NCBI GenBank assembly: GCA_021397835.1
Contig: JAJFZO010000049.1
Coordinates: 2,051,001-2,115,000 of the forward strand
Reading direction: 5' to 3'
DNA: 64,000 nucleotides
Source: Moringa oleifera
Lineage: Eukaryota > Streptophyta > Magnoliopsida > Brassicales > Moringaceae
This document shows positions 39,591-52,779 of the stretch, one piece after another. The translations under genes and the position numbers were made by a program. How positions within the stretch are numbered: the stretch's first letter is position 1; each line of letters opens with the position of its first letter. Below the pieces are notes generated by a model. The model had not been told where the DNA came from. It did no database searches and saw only the letters and a program-made list of their open reading frames with translations.

Positions 39591-40927
39591 CTCCGTCGGA
39601 ATTTGCACCACTGCTCTCCCTCAAGATCTGTCCTGCTAATACCCACAAAAGCAAATCAATCTCTCAGAGTTTTGTACTCTTCGATGTGCCCTGGAGTATG
39701 AAAGAAAGGATCAAAGCATGTTTCATTGTTTTGGGTTTCTGGGTGTGACAGAGTAGGTGATGACTGCTTTATACCCAAACCAGGATGGGGCCTGGTAACG
39801 TACAGGGCTTTTCCTCCCTGTTCCTTGTGAACTAGATTTTCCACGTATTTCCCTGAAGTCATTTATCCTTCTTCTTCTCTTTTTTTTTTTTTTTTCCTTA
39901 CTGACTTTCAATAATCAGAATTTACTCCTCTTGGCTTGGCGCGTAGTCATGGTGGAAAACTAGGCGCGGCTGTGCCACCCAGTCTAACCTGTCTTCTTCC
40001 CTGGCTTGCTTACAATTATCAGTTTCATATTATAACCTTAAATCAGTAATTAAATAATAGCATTCCCTGCATGGTTTTAGCAATTACATACATATAAATC
40101 TTGATTCCACACCCCCAAATCCAACATTATCGTCATCATCATCGTCATACTCCTATCCTAATTTTTTTTTCTTAATCCTGTTAGTGTTGGCCGCATAAAT
40201 CATGTTTATTTTACTAATTTATTCAAGAACCTCATATTTAAAAATTCAAGTTCTCTTCTCTCAGTTTTTTCCATTAACTCTTCCAAGTAATTAAGGCAAC
40301 CAATAAAAAGTGGATGTGAAGCCTGCAAATAAGGAAAGAAATTTATGGGCGTGGGTTTTTCTTATTAAATATCATGGGATTACTAGGGTTTAATATTATA
40401 AGATTGTCTGATCAGTCATGGAAGTTGATGTGTCAGTGTTGACTTCGTATCATATTGCAAAGCTTGATCATTCAGATCTATTGAATCATAATTATTCAAT
40501 TTTAAAACTTGTTTAATGAAGTTCGTTGAATAGTAATTATTAAAATCAGATTAATTTCAAGGTTTCAAGCACTTAATAATTAGCTGAACGGCGAGCCAAG
40601 GCCTCGGCTGAGCCAGAAGGGTGCTTGGGTGGAGTCAGTGTCACGAGCACAGCGCCCTCGACGTGCCCGACTTTGGTTCTACAGAGAAAACAAATTAGAA
40701 AACCATAATTTTACTTTTAAGGGAAAAATATTAATTAACATGAAACAATATTCTCCAAAAGCAAGGAAAAAAGAAATAATATCACATAGCCAATAGAATT
40801 AGTTGCCTGAGGACAAGTATGGGTCGCCTGTCAAACGTCACCCAATCATATCACGCCACTTGCAGACGGTCAGAGCAGAGTCAATTACGTCGTCTTTTTA
40901 TTTGGAATTTTGGGTTGCTATCACATT

Positions 40928-40955
40928 ACGTGTCTGATGATAGAGTACACGTGGC
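40928..40955. promoter_or_regulatory. Two ABRE cores upstream of the HD-Zip I gene
   Basis: ACGTGTC lies at 40928-40934 and ACGTGGC at 40949-40955 (the latter inside CACGTG), 21 bases apart and ~1.34 kb upstream of the HD-Zip ATG. Two ABREs near each other are the known minimal arrangement for ABF/AREB bZIP response. This fits the ABA induction of ATHB7-type genes. Confidence 0.45.
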
Positions 40956-43900
40956 TTCCTCTGCTTCAATATCGTAGCCCACACAGAGTGTAGAGTGGGG
41001 ACAACTCTGTAGACAGACAGGTGTCTCTTTCTTATTTGTGTCTTTGTGGGAACACCCCGGATCCTTGCCGCGTGGTGTCCAGTCTCTGTCTGCTAATCTC
41101 TAATTTTTCCTCTCTTTTTCTAATCAAACAAGAATCCGTAGGCTTTTGGGCTGCGAGATCTTTTTTTTTTTTTTTTTCCGTTAAAACTGTAGACTTTTTC
41201 TTAATTTCCTTCTTATTTAATAATAAAAAATATGGGGTTTATTAGAGATTTACTTTTATAATACAAAACCAATGAGTATTCGACATTTACTTTGTCCCTC
41301 CAGATTAAAATATTTTTCCAGATGTCCCCATTTACATAATGTAGTTTTTTATCATCCAATTCATTTCATAAAGACGTAAAACGTGTTTCCCGTTGATGAG
41401 GACGTCATGATTATTTGTCAATTATCCAATTATAACCTCAGTAATGATGAGTAACAGTTTAATTAATAAGAATTAATCCATTGATATATAGTATGTTCTT
41501 CTGTATGAAACCAAGTAATTCCAAATAATCTACTGCACCCACTTCTTGACTCAGATCAGAGTGTTCTAATTTCATAGGTTTATTGGATAACCTGATGAAA
41601 TTGCACAATATTATTTAACTATCTAGCACAGATTCATGAATGATACAGATAAGAGACATACAATCTGATATGAAATGTGTACTTTTCATTAGCAAATCAT
41701 CTAAAGCCTCATTATCATAAGTTTCATTACTATAAGTACTGATCATAGACAGATCCCATGGATTTCTGTCATTGATACAAAATTGCAAACTTTATTATGT
41801 TGGATCGTTAATTTTTTACAAAACGCGTGGATGACATTGGTGTTAAAATTAACTTTATATTATACGAATATGTAAGAAAGGTGGTATGAACGGTGATATG
41901 AACTGGTTTAAGATTTAGGGAAAGTTTTGGTGACGCCTTTTTTTTTTTTTCCTCCGCTTTTTTGGGTAAACCTGTATCTCTTCTGGCAGCCGAAAATGGC
42001 AAACAATTGGAATCTGCAGATTGGGTATCTGAAGTCCTCATTCATGGAAAACTCAATCTTATCAAATCAAACCTGTTAAAACAAAAGGAGACCCACAAAC
42101 GAGCCTTTAAAACCAAACAAGATTCACTATTCATGATTACAGAAAGAACAGGTAAAGAAAGAAGACAAGTTCAACACAGTTTGATGAAGACAGTGAATGA
42201 CAAGGAAGTTTTTGTTGGTATCAGGCGAGAGGACTTTGATTGTCGGATTAGCATTTTTTGCCGTCTGGGTTAAGCGTGGATTGTTAAAGAGACTGACAAG
42301 TTGGGAGTATTGGGATTTAGATCGAGAAATGAGAAAGCCGGGCGTTTTAATTAAACCGCAAAGCGAACGACACATGTTCGATGAACAGCCACAAGCAATA
42401 TGCCAGATTAGCGTAATCGATGGCCCATGCAGAGACCAGGTGGCCTACAATGGGTTGACCTCGTGGGATCCAACAAGTCAGTTCTCATGGTTGGTACGTG
42501 GGCACTGCCAATTTAGCAAGACGGGATTAACTTGTTGTCACGATCGTGGAATTTTAGGGCTTTGAGGTTAAGGTTTTATAATATCTGTTTATTACATGTG
42601 GGTACGTTGTCCACACGGTTCTTCTTCAAGTTTACTATTCCTTAAAAGCTGTTAACTTCAACCCTCAAGTGTTGTCTGAATGATCAATGTCACCTGGTAG
42701 CCGCCAGTATTAATCCAATAGTTTGCTTGTAGGGAGTTGACTAGGCCTGTTTCTTAGGCTTCTTTTGTTGGGCCAGGCCTGGATGCTCAAAATGCTTCTA
42801 GAACTACGTGGGGAGGAGATGGGCATGGGCTTTGGATTTCCAAATTGTCTGGGCAAATTTAACGTTGTGGGCTTAGCCATTATAATAAAAACGGCCGGTT
42901 GAGCTTCAGCCTGGAATCCTATCCAGGATGTTCAAATAGCGACCTCTTAATGACATCTCTGCAACTTCCTACTTCCTGAGTTTCAAAGGCAGTTTCATTG
43001 CTGTTTTTCAGATTCAGAACAGAGGGATCAGAACAAGATAATGCCCACCAAAGATCAAGAAATCTGTCCCCTCAAGTTCGTAAGTTCACTTTCTCTAACT
43101 TTTAGAGACAGAAAGTATGAAACCACTATTTATAAATTGGAATCCTGATCGCTATTTTCTTATCATCTGGTACGTGGCAATGGCGACCTTGGTTGACAAG
43201 TAAAAATGTCCTCATGAAATGAAGCAGTGGAGAAAAGCATCAAAGCAAGCGTAGCCCATACATGCCTGGAAAAATTAGAACTTTGGGAAGAGCAAAAATA
43301 GTTTGTAGTGCTACAGAAGGTAAAAAAATGGAGATCGTACTCTTGATACTTTCCATTTCATCCATTGGACCACATGTACCCATCTACTGGTACAAATGAA
43401 GTTCGATTTGGTCCAGCAAGTGAAGATAAGTGACCCACCACCAGGCACCAAAAGGGCAACCTACTAGATCTCCCCTACATTCAGTACTTAATTAAGCTGA
43501 CCCAAACCTAATTAATTTTGGGTACTCTTTGAATCTCTCAGGAACATTGTTCTTCTAATGTTTGCTTATTTTCCAAGGAAAGAATATCTCATTTTCCTTC
43601 AGGAAAAATATTTTTATTGCATTGGAAAGCAGTTGTCTTCTTCTTCTGTTTTTCTTTCTGTAAGCAGAGGGAGCTGGTTGTAAGATGAGCTGGAAGCTCA
43701 TTCTACAAGAAGACAGAATAGGTAAATGTACAAACAAACAAACAAAGAGTTATTAAAATACTAACCACTCTCACTAATTACAATGCTACTCCCCATCTAC
43801 GTATCTACGCAAACTTATATATGCTTAGGGCTTACCCACTACAACGTCTTGAAGATTGGAAAATTACCAAATTTAAATAAAAAGAGAACCTTTAATTTGT

Positions 43901-46159
43901 CAAGTAAATAAAAGCTTTCCTCTTGGTTTTTGACGTTTACTTGCTTCAGTTTAGTTTAAGAGTGTGTTTGTAGCTAGAAAGAACACGTGACCCAGACTGG
44001 GAACCAAGAGGAGGCCGCACAGAAAACAATTGAAAGAAAAGAGAGAAAAAGCTGTCTTCCTCATGCATAGATTTTGGGTTTATTTTAAAAGAACTTATGA
44101 TATTGAGATGATGACGATGATTAATTGTAATTGTTATAATATAATAATGATATTAAAAGAAAGTAGTAAATGAAGAGTCGACAACCTGGGCTGGAGATGC
44201 AGGATTTGACATTTACGTGTTGTTTCTTTCCCATTCTCTCTCTGTCTGTCTCTATAATGGCACAATTTTCAAGACTGTAAAAAGCGTTGAAATCTGGAGC
44301 CAGTATCGTCCTCTCCGTTTGTCACTCTGATGTACAGTAGACAGATAAAGAGTAGATGGAGCCTTAGACATTGCTAGCCAGCATGGCAGCACGTCTTCCG
44401 GGCACTCGCCTCCCTGCCTACTTCCTTCCTTGAATACAAACAAGGGCATGTGTGTTTTCTGAATACCCAAGCAAATCAAGATTTCCTTAACTTTACTCAG
44501 ATTGATTTTCTTGATTTCTTACTTTATATTATACAATACCTTATGGGTCAGTCCAAATATGCCTTGTGAGCATGAAAACGGTGACACATTTGCCATAGAG
44601 ATCTCATGTCCTTGATTTCTCTTATTAAAAGTCTTGTCATGCATGGTGGCAAGTGGGTGACCATTTCTGGGGCTCTTCATGTTGCACGTGATGATAATCA
44701 ATAATTGAAATTTCAAAGATTAGAAATCTAAGGTGTTTTTTTCTTGAAAATCTATGCGATTTATATGTCTAATCATGTGATAATTACTTGAATGAGGAAA
44801 CAAATAGAGAAGACAGGCAAATTTACAGGTCAATGAAGCCATAGTTTGATTGTTCAGGTTGAGGCAAGGTTGAATACTATGATGGCAGCTAGACCTAGCT
44901 TCATACATTGACCCTTCTTTTTCTTACCTTATAATTTCCTCTTTTACATAAGATTCAAATGGGTAAAAAGCATCTTGTTAATACCCTATTGGGTAAATAC
45001 CGACCCAGTAAAACAAGATATAATTAAAAATGGTGTTTGGACCCATTAACTGTGCTGGAGCTACCTGTATTGAAAATGATAGTGGTGCCAAGTCTCAATC
45101 TTGACGTGGACACAGCCAAGGACTTCTCTAACACAATCCAACATACCATTACTTCACCATCAGGGCTTAGCAGCTCTGGTGGACCACTCGTTTTCTGAGG
45201 AACCTATCACATTCTCAAGAAATCTTTCAATGAAAGTTGCAGAGAAATGAAATACAAAATACAGAAATTCCTCCGGGCAGGAACAAAAATGTTGAATGAA
45301 GCTCGGATGCTGGGTTAATGGGACTCCATTTTCCAAAGGATTGACAAAGCTAACCATTAAAAGCTTTGCATGAAAAGCATAACTGGGAACTGTAAAAATC
45401 ATGCACAAAAAAGAGAATGTTAGACCCAATTTAAAAGGAAGCTTTAATTTGGTGTTCTTAACCACATTTAAAAAAAAAAAGAAATAGAAATACCATTGAT
45501 AATCCAAAACCGTAGTGGTTTTGACCATTGGAAATAGTCGGCGAGGAATTGGGGGTGGGTAAAAAAAAGGGGGGTGAAAAGGCGGGAGCGTGGACCCTGA
45601 CCCAATCTGTCGGTCATCCCCTCGAAATCGTCGCCCTCTCCAAAAGTGACACGCCAGACGAGGGTTCCTTTTCCATGAAAAACAAAGTAAGTAAATACAT
45701 TATTATTATTATTTATTATATATACATGTAATACTAATACATAACATATCCCTTTCAAAATTTATATTTGTTGATACCAAAAAGTGAGAGAGATATTAAA
45801 TGGGGAGGAGGGAGGGTTTCTATTATCGGGCAGCTCGATAACTCAACTACTCCTCTGACTCTCTTTTCGCCCCTCCTTTATTTTGATTCCTTTTCTATTC
45901 AATAATTTTTGTCATCATTGTTTTCCCTCGCTTCATTTGGTACTACTACAAAGTTTTCTTTTTGAAAAAAGAAATCTTGATAGCAATCTCAGAATCCTAC
46001 GGTCCATAGTGGGTATTGATTTCGAGGCTACATGATGCGATAGACAGTACATACGGTCATTAAGTAATTCGTGTTGATGACACCATCACACAGAATCTAA
46101 TGGTGGGGTTGTGGCTTCTGGTTTACAGAGTCATTAAGTGTTTAACCTTGAATGTTATA

Positions 46160-46251
46160 GGGAGAGGGAGAGGGAGAGGGAGAGGGAGAGGGAGAGAGAG
46201 AGAGAGAGAGAGACATAAATACATACGCATGTACATGTATTTACAGTAGGT

Positions 46252-46278
<27 letters not shown>
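46160..46278. repeat. GGGAGA and GA microsatellite arrays upstream of MIR166
   Basis: Tandem GGGAGA units run from 46160 into a pure GA tract ending near 46212. A second GA tract follows at about 46252-46276, and a CT tract lies at 46446-46465. GA/CT arrays in plant promoters are bound by BPC (GAGA-binding) proteins; here they sit 100-430 bases before the hairpin. Confidence 0.85.
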
Positions 46279-46282
<4 letters not shown>

Positions 46283-46574
46283 TGCATGGGGTCGTGGTCA
46301 TTTCTGGAACTGAGAAACCAGCTGGTGGGGTCGAGTCTCCACCTATGTTTTTGTCTTTTTTAACTTTGGCTTTCCACTCTTTTTACTCTTCTTAAAACCC
46401 CCCCATACCCATATCATTCTCTTCATCATCTATCTCATGATCACCCCTCTCTCTCTCTCTCTCTCACATGTCCCCCTTGAAGCTAGGCGAGACTCTAGGG
46501 GGATAAAGAGATAAGAGAGTAGAGAAACACCCAAATTCAACACTCACTTTGAAGAATTGAAGATGATGCCCAAA

Positions 46575-46748
46575 GGAAGCTTCTTTTTTTGAGGGGAATG
46601 TTGTCTGGCTCGAGGACACTTCTCTTGATCCATTTTTCTTTCTACATGCCTTCAAATATGTAGATCTGATTAGTGGGTACTTGACAACGGATTAATAATC
46701 GGTTAGTGTCGTCGGACCAGGCTTCATTCCCCCCAATTATTTGCTTCC
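46575..46748 (+). ncRNA. MIR166: MIR166 precursor hairpin
   Basis: The 3' arm holds a perfect miR166 mature sequence at 46712-46732 (starting TCGGACCAGG, ending TTCATTCCCC). The 5' arm holds the star sequence at 46595-46615 (GGAATGTTGTCTGGCTCGAG plus G). Pairing extends beyond the duplex: GAGGACACT against AGTGTCGTC on the loop side, and GGAAGC (46575-46580) against GCTTCC (46743-46748) at the base. miR166 guides cleavage of HD-Zip class III mRNAs (PHB, PHV, REV, CNA, ATHB8) in leaf polarity, meristem and vascular patterning. The flanking CCCCCCAATT resembles Arabidopsis MIR166a, and the position between an ATHB7-type gene and SAUR32 matches MIR166a (At2g46685). The primary transcript must be longer than the hairpin; its ends are not visible. 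Confidence 0.95.
46712..46732 (+). ncRNA. miR166: Mature miR166
   Basis: 21 nt identical to the canonical miR166a-type mature sequence, on the 3' arm as is usual for this family. The star strand on the 5' arm (46595-46615) pairs with the 2-nt 3' offset expected of DCL1 products. Confidence 0.95.
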
Positions 46749-49042
46749 GTCCACCTTCGATCATGACCTTCATGCAAAGGTTTGTTTTTTCTTTTCCCTT
46801 TACCTTTTTTAGAAATAAATTTTGTTGTTTTCTCTTGATTTCCATGTGAAAAAGTGGTTCTTTTTTGTTCATGGGGTTTTTTGTTTTTGGAGAAATTAAG
46901 AATTGTTGGTGTGTATGCCCAGATTGGAGTAATGATGAAGTATTTGACTGTTTGTTTCTCTGGAAAAAAAAAGTTTCATGATTACCCCTTCTATTTTTCC
47001 TCTTTCTCATGGTGTTATGATGGTTTCTTTGTCAGTCGAAGCCCTTTTCTTGTTCATCATTAGCCGGATCTTCCTCATGATGGCTTCCAGTATCTGATCT
47101 GTCTGTTTCTGCTTTTCTTCAGATCTAACTTTGAACATCGGCCAACATTCTCTTTTCTTCTCTCTTCTTCTCTCTCTCTCTCTCTCTCTTAGGGTTTTGC
47201 AAAGCAGATTTTGGTTCCAGTTTCAAAAATGAATCCTTTTTGAACAAGCATAAGCTATGTTAAGATCCACAAGCAACCAAGCTTTTCCCTTTCTGTCACA
47301 GGAACTGATAAATAAATTTAATAATTATCCTCATTAAAGCAAAACCAGCTGCAGAAATTCCAAAATGCTTGAATGTTTTTACCAAATATCAACTACATAT
47401 TTCTTTTAGGCCACTTTTCTTCTTATCTTCCTGCCCAAGAGTACATCCGTGAAGCCCTCTGATATCTGTCCTTTCTGTCGTTCCCTTTGCTATCAGCATT
47501 GTTATTGCCCATCCACAGTAAGAGACTGGTGAGTACTCTATTTTTGTAAAAAATCTGTGCTTTCTTCTGCATGGGTATACTGGTTTGGTGAGATCAAACA
47601 GTGATTTGAAGTGCTCTATCATTGTTATCTCTGTTTAACTGCTTCTCTTCAGTCAATAATATATATGCGATGCTCAGATGATTTTTACTATTACTTTCTG
47701 TCCTTTTCCTTCAATTAGCCTCACATGTCATGTAGATTCGAGAGTGGTAAAACGACAAGCCTCTGTTAAGATAATGGTGCGTATGTATGCCTATCTGGGT
47801 GTGTGGCCTGGAAATGGCTAAAAGAAATCCATTTTCCCTGGCTCTACCTTCTCCGTCTCTCCTAAACCCTAATCAAGTTGATTCATCAGAAGGAAGTATT
47901 TAGTAATTCTCTGTTTCTCGTCTTCCCAGAAATTAACACCATCATCCCCTCCTGGTTTCTTCTGTACATAATATTGTTAAGATTTTGAGCCCTAATGACA
48001 TCAACAGCTGAGTTTGATCTGCCTTCTTCTTGTAAGAGAGTTAGATTGCTCAAAGGAGAAGGTTATCTGGGTATTCTAGACATGAACAAGTACAAGGTCA
48101 TTTTGTTTCCTATCTGTGTATGAGTCAGTGTCTCCGGCAGTACAGTATTGGGAATTAGGGATCAAAGGGAGAGGTGTAAATCTTACTCCTTCACATTTCC
48201 CATCACACTTATCTTCACAGTCTTGGTTTTGCTTTTTTCATGAATTCAACAAGAAACAGTCCTTGATTAGAAAGATGGAGCAGAAAAGCTATGAAGCCCC
48301 CATCACCATAGCTTAGTACACGTATTACCATAGGCTTTGAATCAGCCATTATTTCTCTCTCAGACAAACAAACACAGCCTTTCACATTACACAATGCTTG
48401 ACAAAACGTCAGCAGGAAAATGAGCAGTAGGAGTGACCCAATATGCAATGAACACAGCAAGTTTACATTGATATCAAAAGGCTTGTTTGGGATCTAGGAA
48501 ACAAAATGTCAGTTTTTTCTTCATATTATTACCACTAATATTATGTGCAGTGTAGCTTCAGAATTAGAGAATGTGCGTTCTCTTTTACTGGGTATGGCTC
48601 AAATTCTTGGAAGTCATTCATGTGGGAAAGAGACAGTATGAATGCTGACTCTTTCCCTTAAAGGGCTGCCTTTTGGGAATTTGGATCTTTTTGACCTTTG
48701 CAAAACATAAAAAGTGTTTTGCTTTACTTTTCATGCATGACTTCCCAGACTTGCTTTACCCATTGTTTTTCTCACAGAGAGAAAGAGAGAGAGAGATTGT
48801 GGGCTAGGAAGGGAAAGACTGTAAACCTTGAGGGATGGAATTTGTAAAGAAGAGTTTCATGGCTGCAACTTTCCATGAATAATTGCTGTGTATTGTCTGT
48901 ACACATGGGCAGGATTCCAGTGACTTTCCTAGAGTAACTTTCTCATGTGTAGCGGCTCCATGCTTGATCCGTACCATCTGATTGAAACACTGTGTATGCC
49001 ACTAAAATCAAGACTTATAGTGCACATAATGCTCTTACTTCG

Positions 49043-49081
49043 GCCTTCAGCCTTCAGCCTTCAGCCTTCAGCCTTCAGCCT
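49043..49081. repeat. Heptamer tandem repeat (GCCTTCA)5
   Basis: Five perfect copies of GCCTTCA plus a partial GCCT. It is a small GC-rich minisatellite in an A+T-rich spacer and is not linked to a gene. Confidence 0.95.
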
Positions 49082-52000
49082 CTTCCCTCTCTAACCAGTT
49101 AAGCTAATTAAATTAACATGACAAAACCCATGTCCTCATAAATTAGGGTATGAGCAGCCGAAAAACAATGAGTGGGCTCAGCTGTTGAAAGTTTCGGAAG
49201 GGCCTTTCCATTTGTTATCTTGTAGGAACTCCAAATGAATATTATGGGCCCTTCATAGTTTCTCAAATAAATCATTGTGGCCCAATTGTTTGTTTGGATT
49301 GCCAAGCGTTGGTCCGAATATAATACTAAGTAAAGGGTCTGTACTCTTAAGGGTGGAGATTTTTGATTGAACTCCAGAAAGTTAGGAAGAGGAAGAACCC
49401 TAAATTTGAAATTAAATTCCCATGGTAATGTATCAAAATTAAAAATTTAATGTGTTTAAACCAACAAAAAATTAATCCAGGTTTGCACCCGTTAATTATA
49501 TCCTTCTACTCTTCTCCCCATATCAAATATGTTACCGATTTGAATCACAATGTTCTTATTCTTGATGCCCAAAAGAGAGAGAGAGAAAAAAAAAAAGGAG
49601 GCTGGCTCTACAAGAAGATTATGCAGATAGATGACTCCATCTGTAACTTTCATAGTAATTCATTTGTCTATAAAAAATCATTAATCGTTTTGATAGACAC
49701 AAAAACAAGGCAGGGGGGGCATGAATTATGTATGTTCTAAGAAGGGTCTCATTAATGGTCAACGCAATTAGTGTTCTTAAGAAATTTTTGGCAATAGCGT
49801 TGAATGTCATTTGTCACATGTGCAAAACCAAAGGGTCGGCTGAGAAAATGGCACCATTGTTGGTTGCCTAAAGTCAACCAAGAGCACCACCACCACCACC
49901 ACCACCACCTCCTCCTCTCCTGTAAGTGGCTTGGCTTGTGTTATTGGCTCTTTTACACTCTTGACTTCCCATGCATTCCCCTTTTAAAATAATAATAATT
50001 ATATTGCATGATTGAGATGCAAAGTCAAATGTTGAAAATATTTATATATATATTATTGGTACATATCTTTTTTATTTTTTCAAAAACAAACTAAACATAA
50101 AATGTCTTTTACAAATAAATAAAATTTATAAAAAATAAAACTATATATTATATACTAATAACTATTAATATAAAAAACGAATAATAGATTTAGTACCAAC
50201 TTTCAGCATCATCTCATACCTAAATAGCAAAGCATTTTAATTTTGAGGAAAAGATGAGAATAAGATGTCAACAACATCTTTAGATTTGAAAGAATGAAAA
50301 GTGCTAAGCTTTTGCTTTCTTCAAAAAGCTAGCCCTCACTCCCCCCACTTTCAATGGTTTTTCCATTCCCCACTTCCTTGACTTTGCATCTTCCTCACCG
50401 CCTTATGTCCCCACTTTCCCTCTGCATTTATTTTTTATTGCATTATCAATCAAATTATAATACTAATTTATCATTAATGATCAAATTAAGTTAGTCATTT
50501 GGTCCGATCGACCCATTAATTAGAGATAAAACAAGAAATTCAAATTCTTTCACTCTGATTGACAACCTGATCTTGATGATTTGTTAGCTTCGCTCAACGC
50601 CAAAGTGATCATCTTCTGTTAATTTAACTTTAATTGCAGAGGATGAAGATGTTCCTAGAAATATTCTACTCCTAATTATGTTAATGTCCTACTGATTTAT
50701 TCATGTTCTTCATGAACTTTTCTATTAGGATCTTAACCTTTGAGATCTGTGGGACATATTAAAGCACAAAATTGACACGATCAACTGTCAAAATCACACA
50801 CCAATCAAATTTAATATCTTGCTTCTTTATTTTTGCTTTTAATTTTGATTTTGTTTACACAAATTTGGGGATGTAACAACTGTGAGATTTTCTTTGATTG
50901 TAATTAATTTTTACGGTAAGTTAAGATTATAATTCACATGATCATTAAATACTGATTGCTGTTTAGGCGTGATGCAGTGATTCACTGCCAATTCTATGGC
51001 AGTATTATAATTAGTAAAATCATTAAAATTTTACTATTATTATTTTATTAATTATTAGTAATTAAAAGCATCGGTCGCAAAAATTGGTAAAGACGGAAGA
51101 AATTTATTTGGGCCGGCCCCACCGGCAGGGAACATCAGCAGCTCAATATGGAATTTTATTAGCCTGGGGTGCACACAGGGTGGCATAGGCGCTCGTGTAC
51201 CGGAGTCCAACCCCTTCTCACTAACTTCTGTGATTTGTCCACTGAAGATGAAACCCAGCTCCATATCTAAGCAGCCAGATTCTCGGGGCCCATGCTAAAA
51301 TGGTAATTAGATGGAAAGAAAAGGATCACTTTAGTCATTCTACCCCTTGATTTTATTTGCTCTTCTTGATAGGTTTCCCCACAACCTTTCAGTACCTGAA
51401 GGGTACGTCCTTCCTGTGGCCCCCACGGTCTTGCTCCTTCTCTTATTTTTTTTTTATTATTTTGTTATCTTATTTCTTATAAAACTTTAATTAAAAGTTA
51501 TGTAATTATAACCAAAGAAATTCACATGTATATATATAATAAAAAATATTTTAAATAAATATTATTTAAATTATTGAGTTTTTATCTTTTTTCACAATCA
51601 AATCTTAATTTTTAGAACATATTTTACAAGCTCTAATCAATAAATTTGACTCAAATTAAATTTTTTGAAAAAATTTAAAAATTTAATTTGAAATACTTTT
51701 AAAATATATTTTAATTTATTTTTTTCATAAATATAAACAAATATTTGAAATATTATTAAAAAATAAATTTTTTAATATTAAAAATATTTCAAAAAAATTT
51801 ATATTATTAAAATTTTAAAATTTTTATAAAAAATAACTCATTAGTAAAAAATTTATTTAAATTTGAAGGGTGAAATAAAAATGAAGTTTAAAATATATTT
51901 GAATAAATTTTAGACTTTTAATACTGAAAATATTATTAAAATTTTATAATTATTTTTATTAAATTAAATTAAATAAAATTAATAAATAAAAATTTATTTG

Positions 52001-52481
52001 GAAATATTCTAAAAATTAAGATAGTAAAAAACTTAAAGTTTAAAGTATATTTATTTAAATAATTTAAAAATAATAATTTACCACAAAATTTGGTAAGATA
52101 TGGAAATGTGTCATGAGGCCTAATAAATTCATTGGACCGTCCATTTCATATTAAATTATAGAGCCAATTTAATTCGGTTTAAGAATCTTAAATTCAGAAA
52201 ATCTGTGAAATAAAATTCGGAATTGTGATTGAAATTGAAATGGCAACCACATAAATATAAGATAGAAATTTATTTTTCACTTTTTTTAATTTGGTTTTCT
52301 GTGTTGGAGCAGAGGCGAATCCTGGCGTGAACACAGGAGGGGAAGGTGACAGGGAAAAATTGATGTGCACATGAACATGTTTGAGACCTGCTATTGGCTG
52401 TCCAGGGGATTGCCTCCCCGGCTATAAACGACCTCTCTATTGTCTGTTATCTCTGCGTTTCACTAGCCCCACACTCCGTCC

Positions 52482-52518
52482 ACGTGTCCTTCCATCCTCC
52501 ACTCACTGTCCACGTGGC
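52482..52518. promoter_or_regulatory. Two ABRE/G-box elements 30 bases apart upstream of SAUR32-like
   Basis: ACGTGTC (52482-52488) and ACGTGGC (52512-52518) are each embedded in a similar context (CTCCGTCCACGTG and CTCACTGTCCACGTG). The repeat spacing is exactly 30 bases, ~235 bases upstream of the TATA box. Paired ABREs predict response to ABA through AREB/ABF bZIP factors. Confidence 0.6.
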
Positions 52519-52722
52519 CTCTTGCTTTCTTTATTCTAATATTTACTGTAGTTGCCATTGCAACAAGAACTGGACCCACTGTTATATCATGATTTCAGCA
52601 TCTTATGCCCTTTAATCCGAGGGCTAAAAAACAGCCCTTTTGTGTACAATAAGGATACGCTCTCTCACACCTTACAAAGCCCTACTCTCTCTCTTTATCT
52701 TTCTCGCTCTTCTTTCTTTCTT

Positions 52723-52729
52723 TATATAT
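52723..52729 (+). promoter_or_regulatory. TATA box of the SAUR32-like gene
   Basis: TATATAT is followed by CCCCTCC, 210 bases before the SAUR ATG. Transcription would start near 52755, which places the upstream ORF at 52780 inside the leader. Confidence 0.5.
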
Positions 52730-52779
52730 CCCCTCCATTGTTCTGGTTGGAATGTGTTATACGTCTGTGATTACCAGCC

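Larger units (their letters stand above)
39591..46574. other. Long spacer between divergent HD-Zip I and MIR166 genes
   Basis: About 7 kb with no recognised protein gene. Near the HD-Zip start it holds that gene's leader (a poly-T run near 39880 lies on the plus strand). Paired ABREs lie at 40928 and 40949. The ORFs at 41962-42273 and 42197-42565 overlap in different frames and have no domains. GA-rich arrays occur at 46160-46278 and a CT array near 46446-46465, just before the MIR166 hairpin; this part is probably the MIR166 promoter and the start of its primary transcript. Confidence 0.5.

Noticed and set aside
39591..39611. Upstream extension of the HD-Zip ORF (7 residues)
   Set aside because: It would start at GTG; the ATG at 39590 aligns with the ATHB7 start.
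42197..42565. 122-codon ORF in the HD-Zip/MIR166 spacer
   Set aside because: Overlaps other frames of similar length, ordinary A+T-rich flanks, no domain or splice context.
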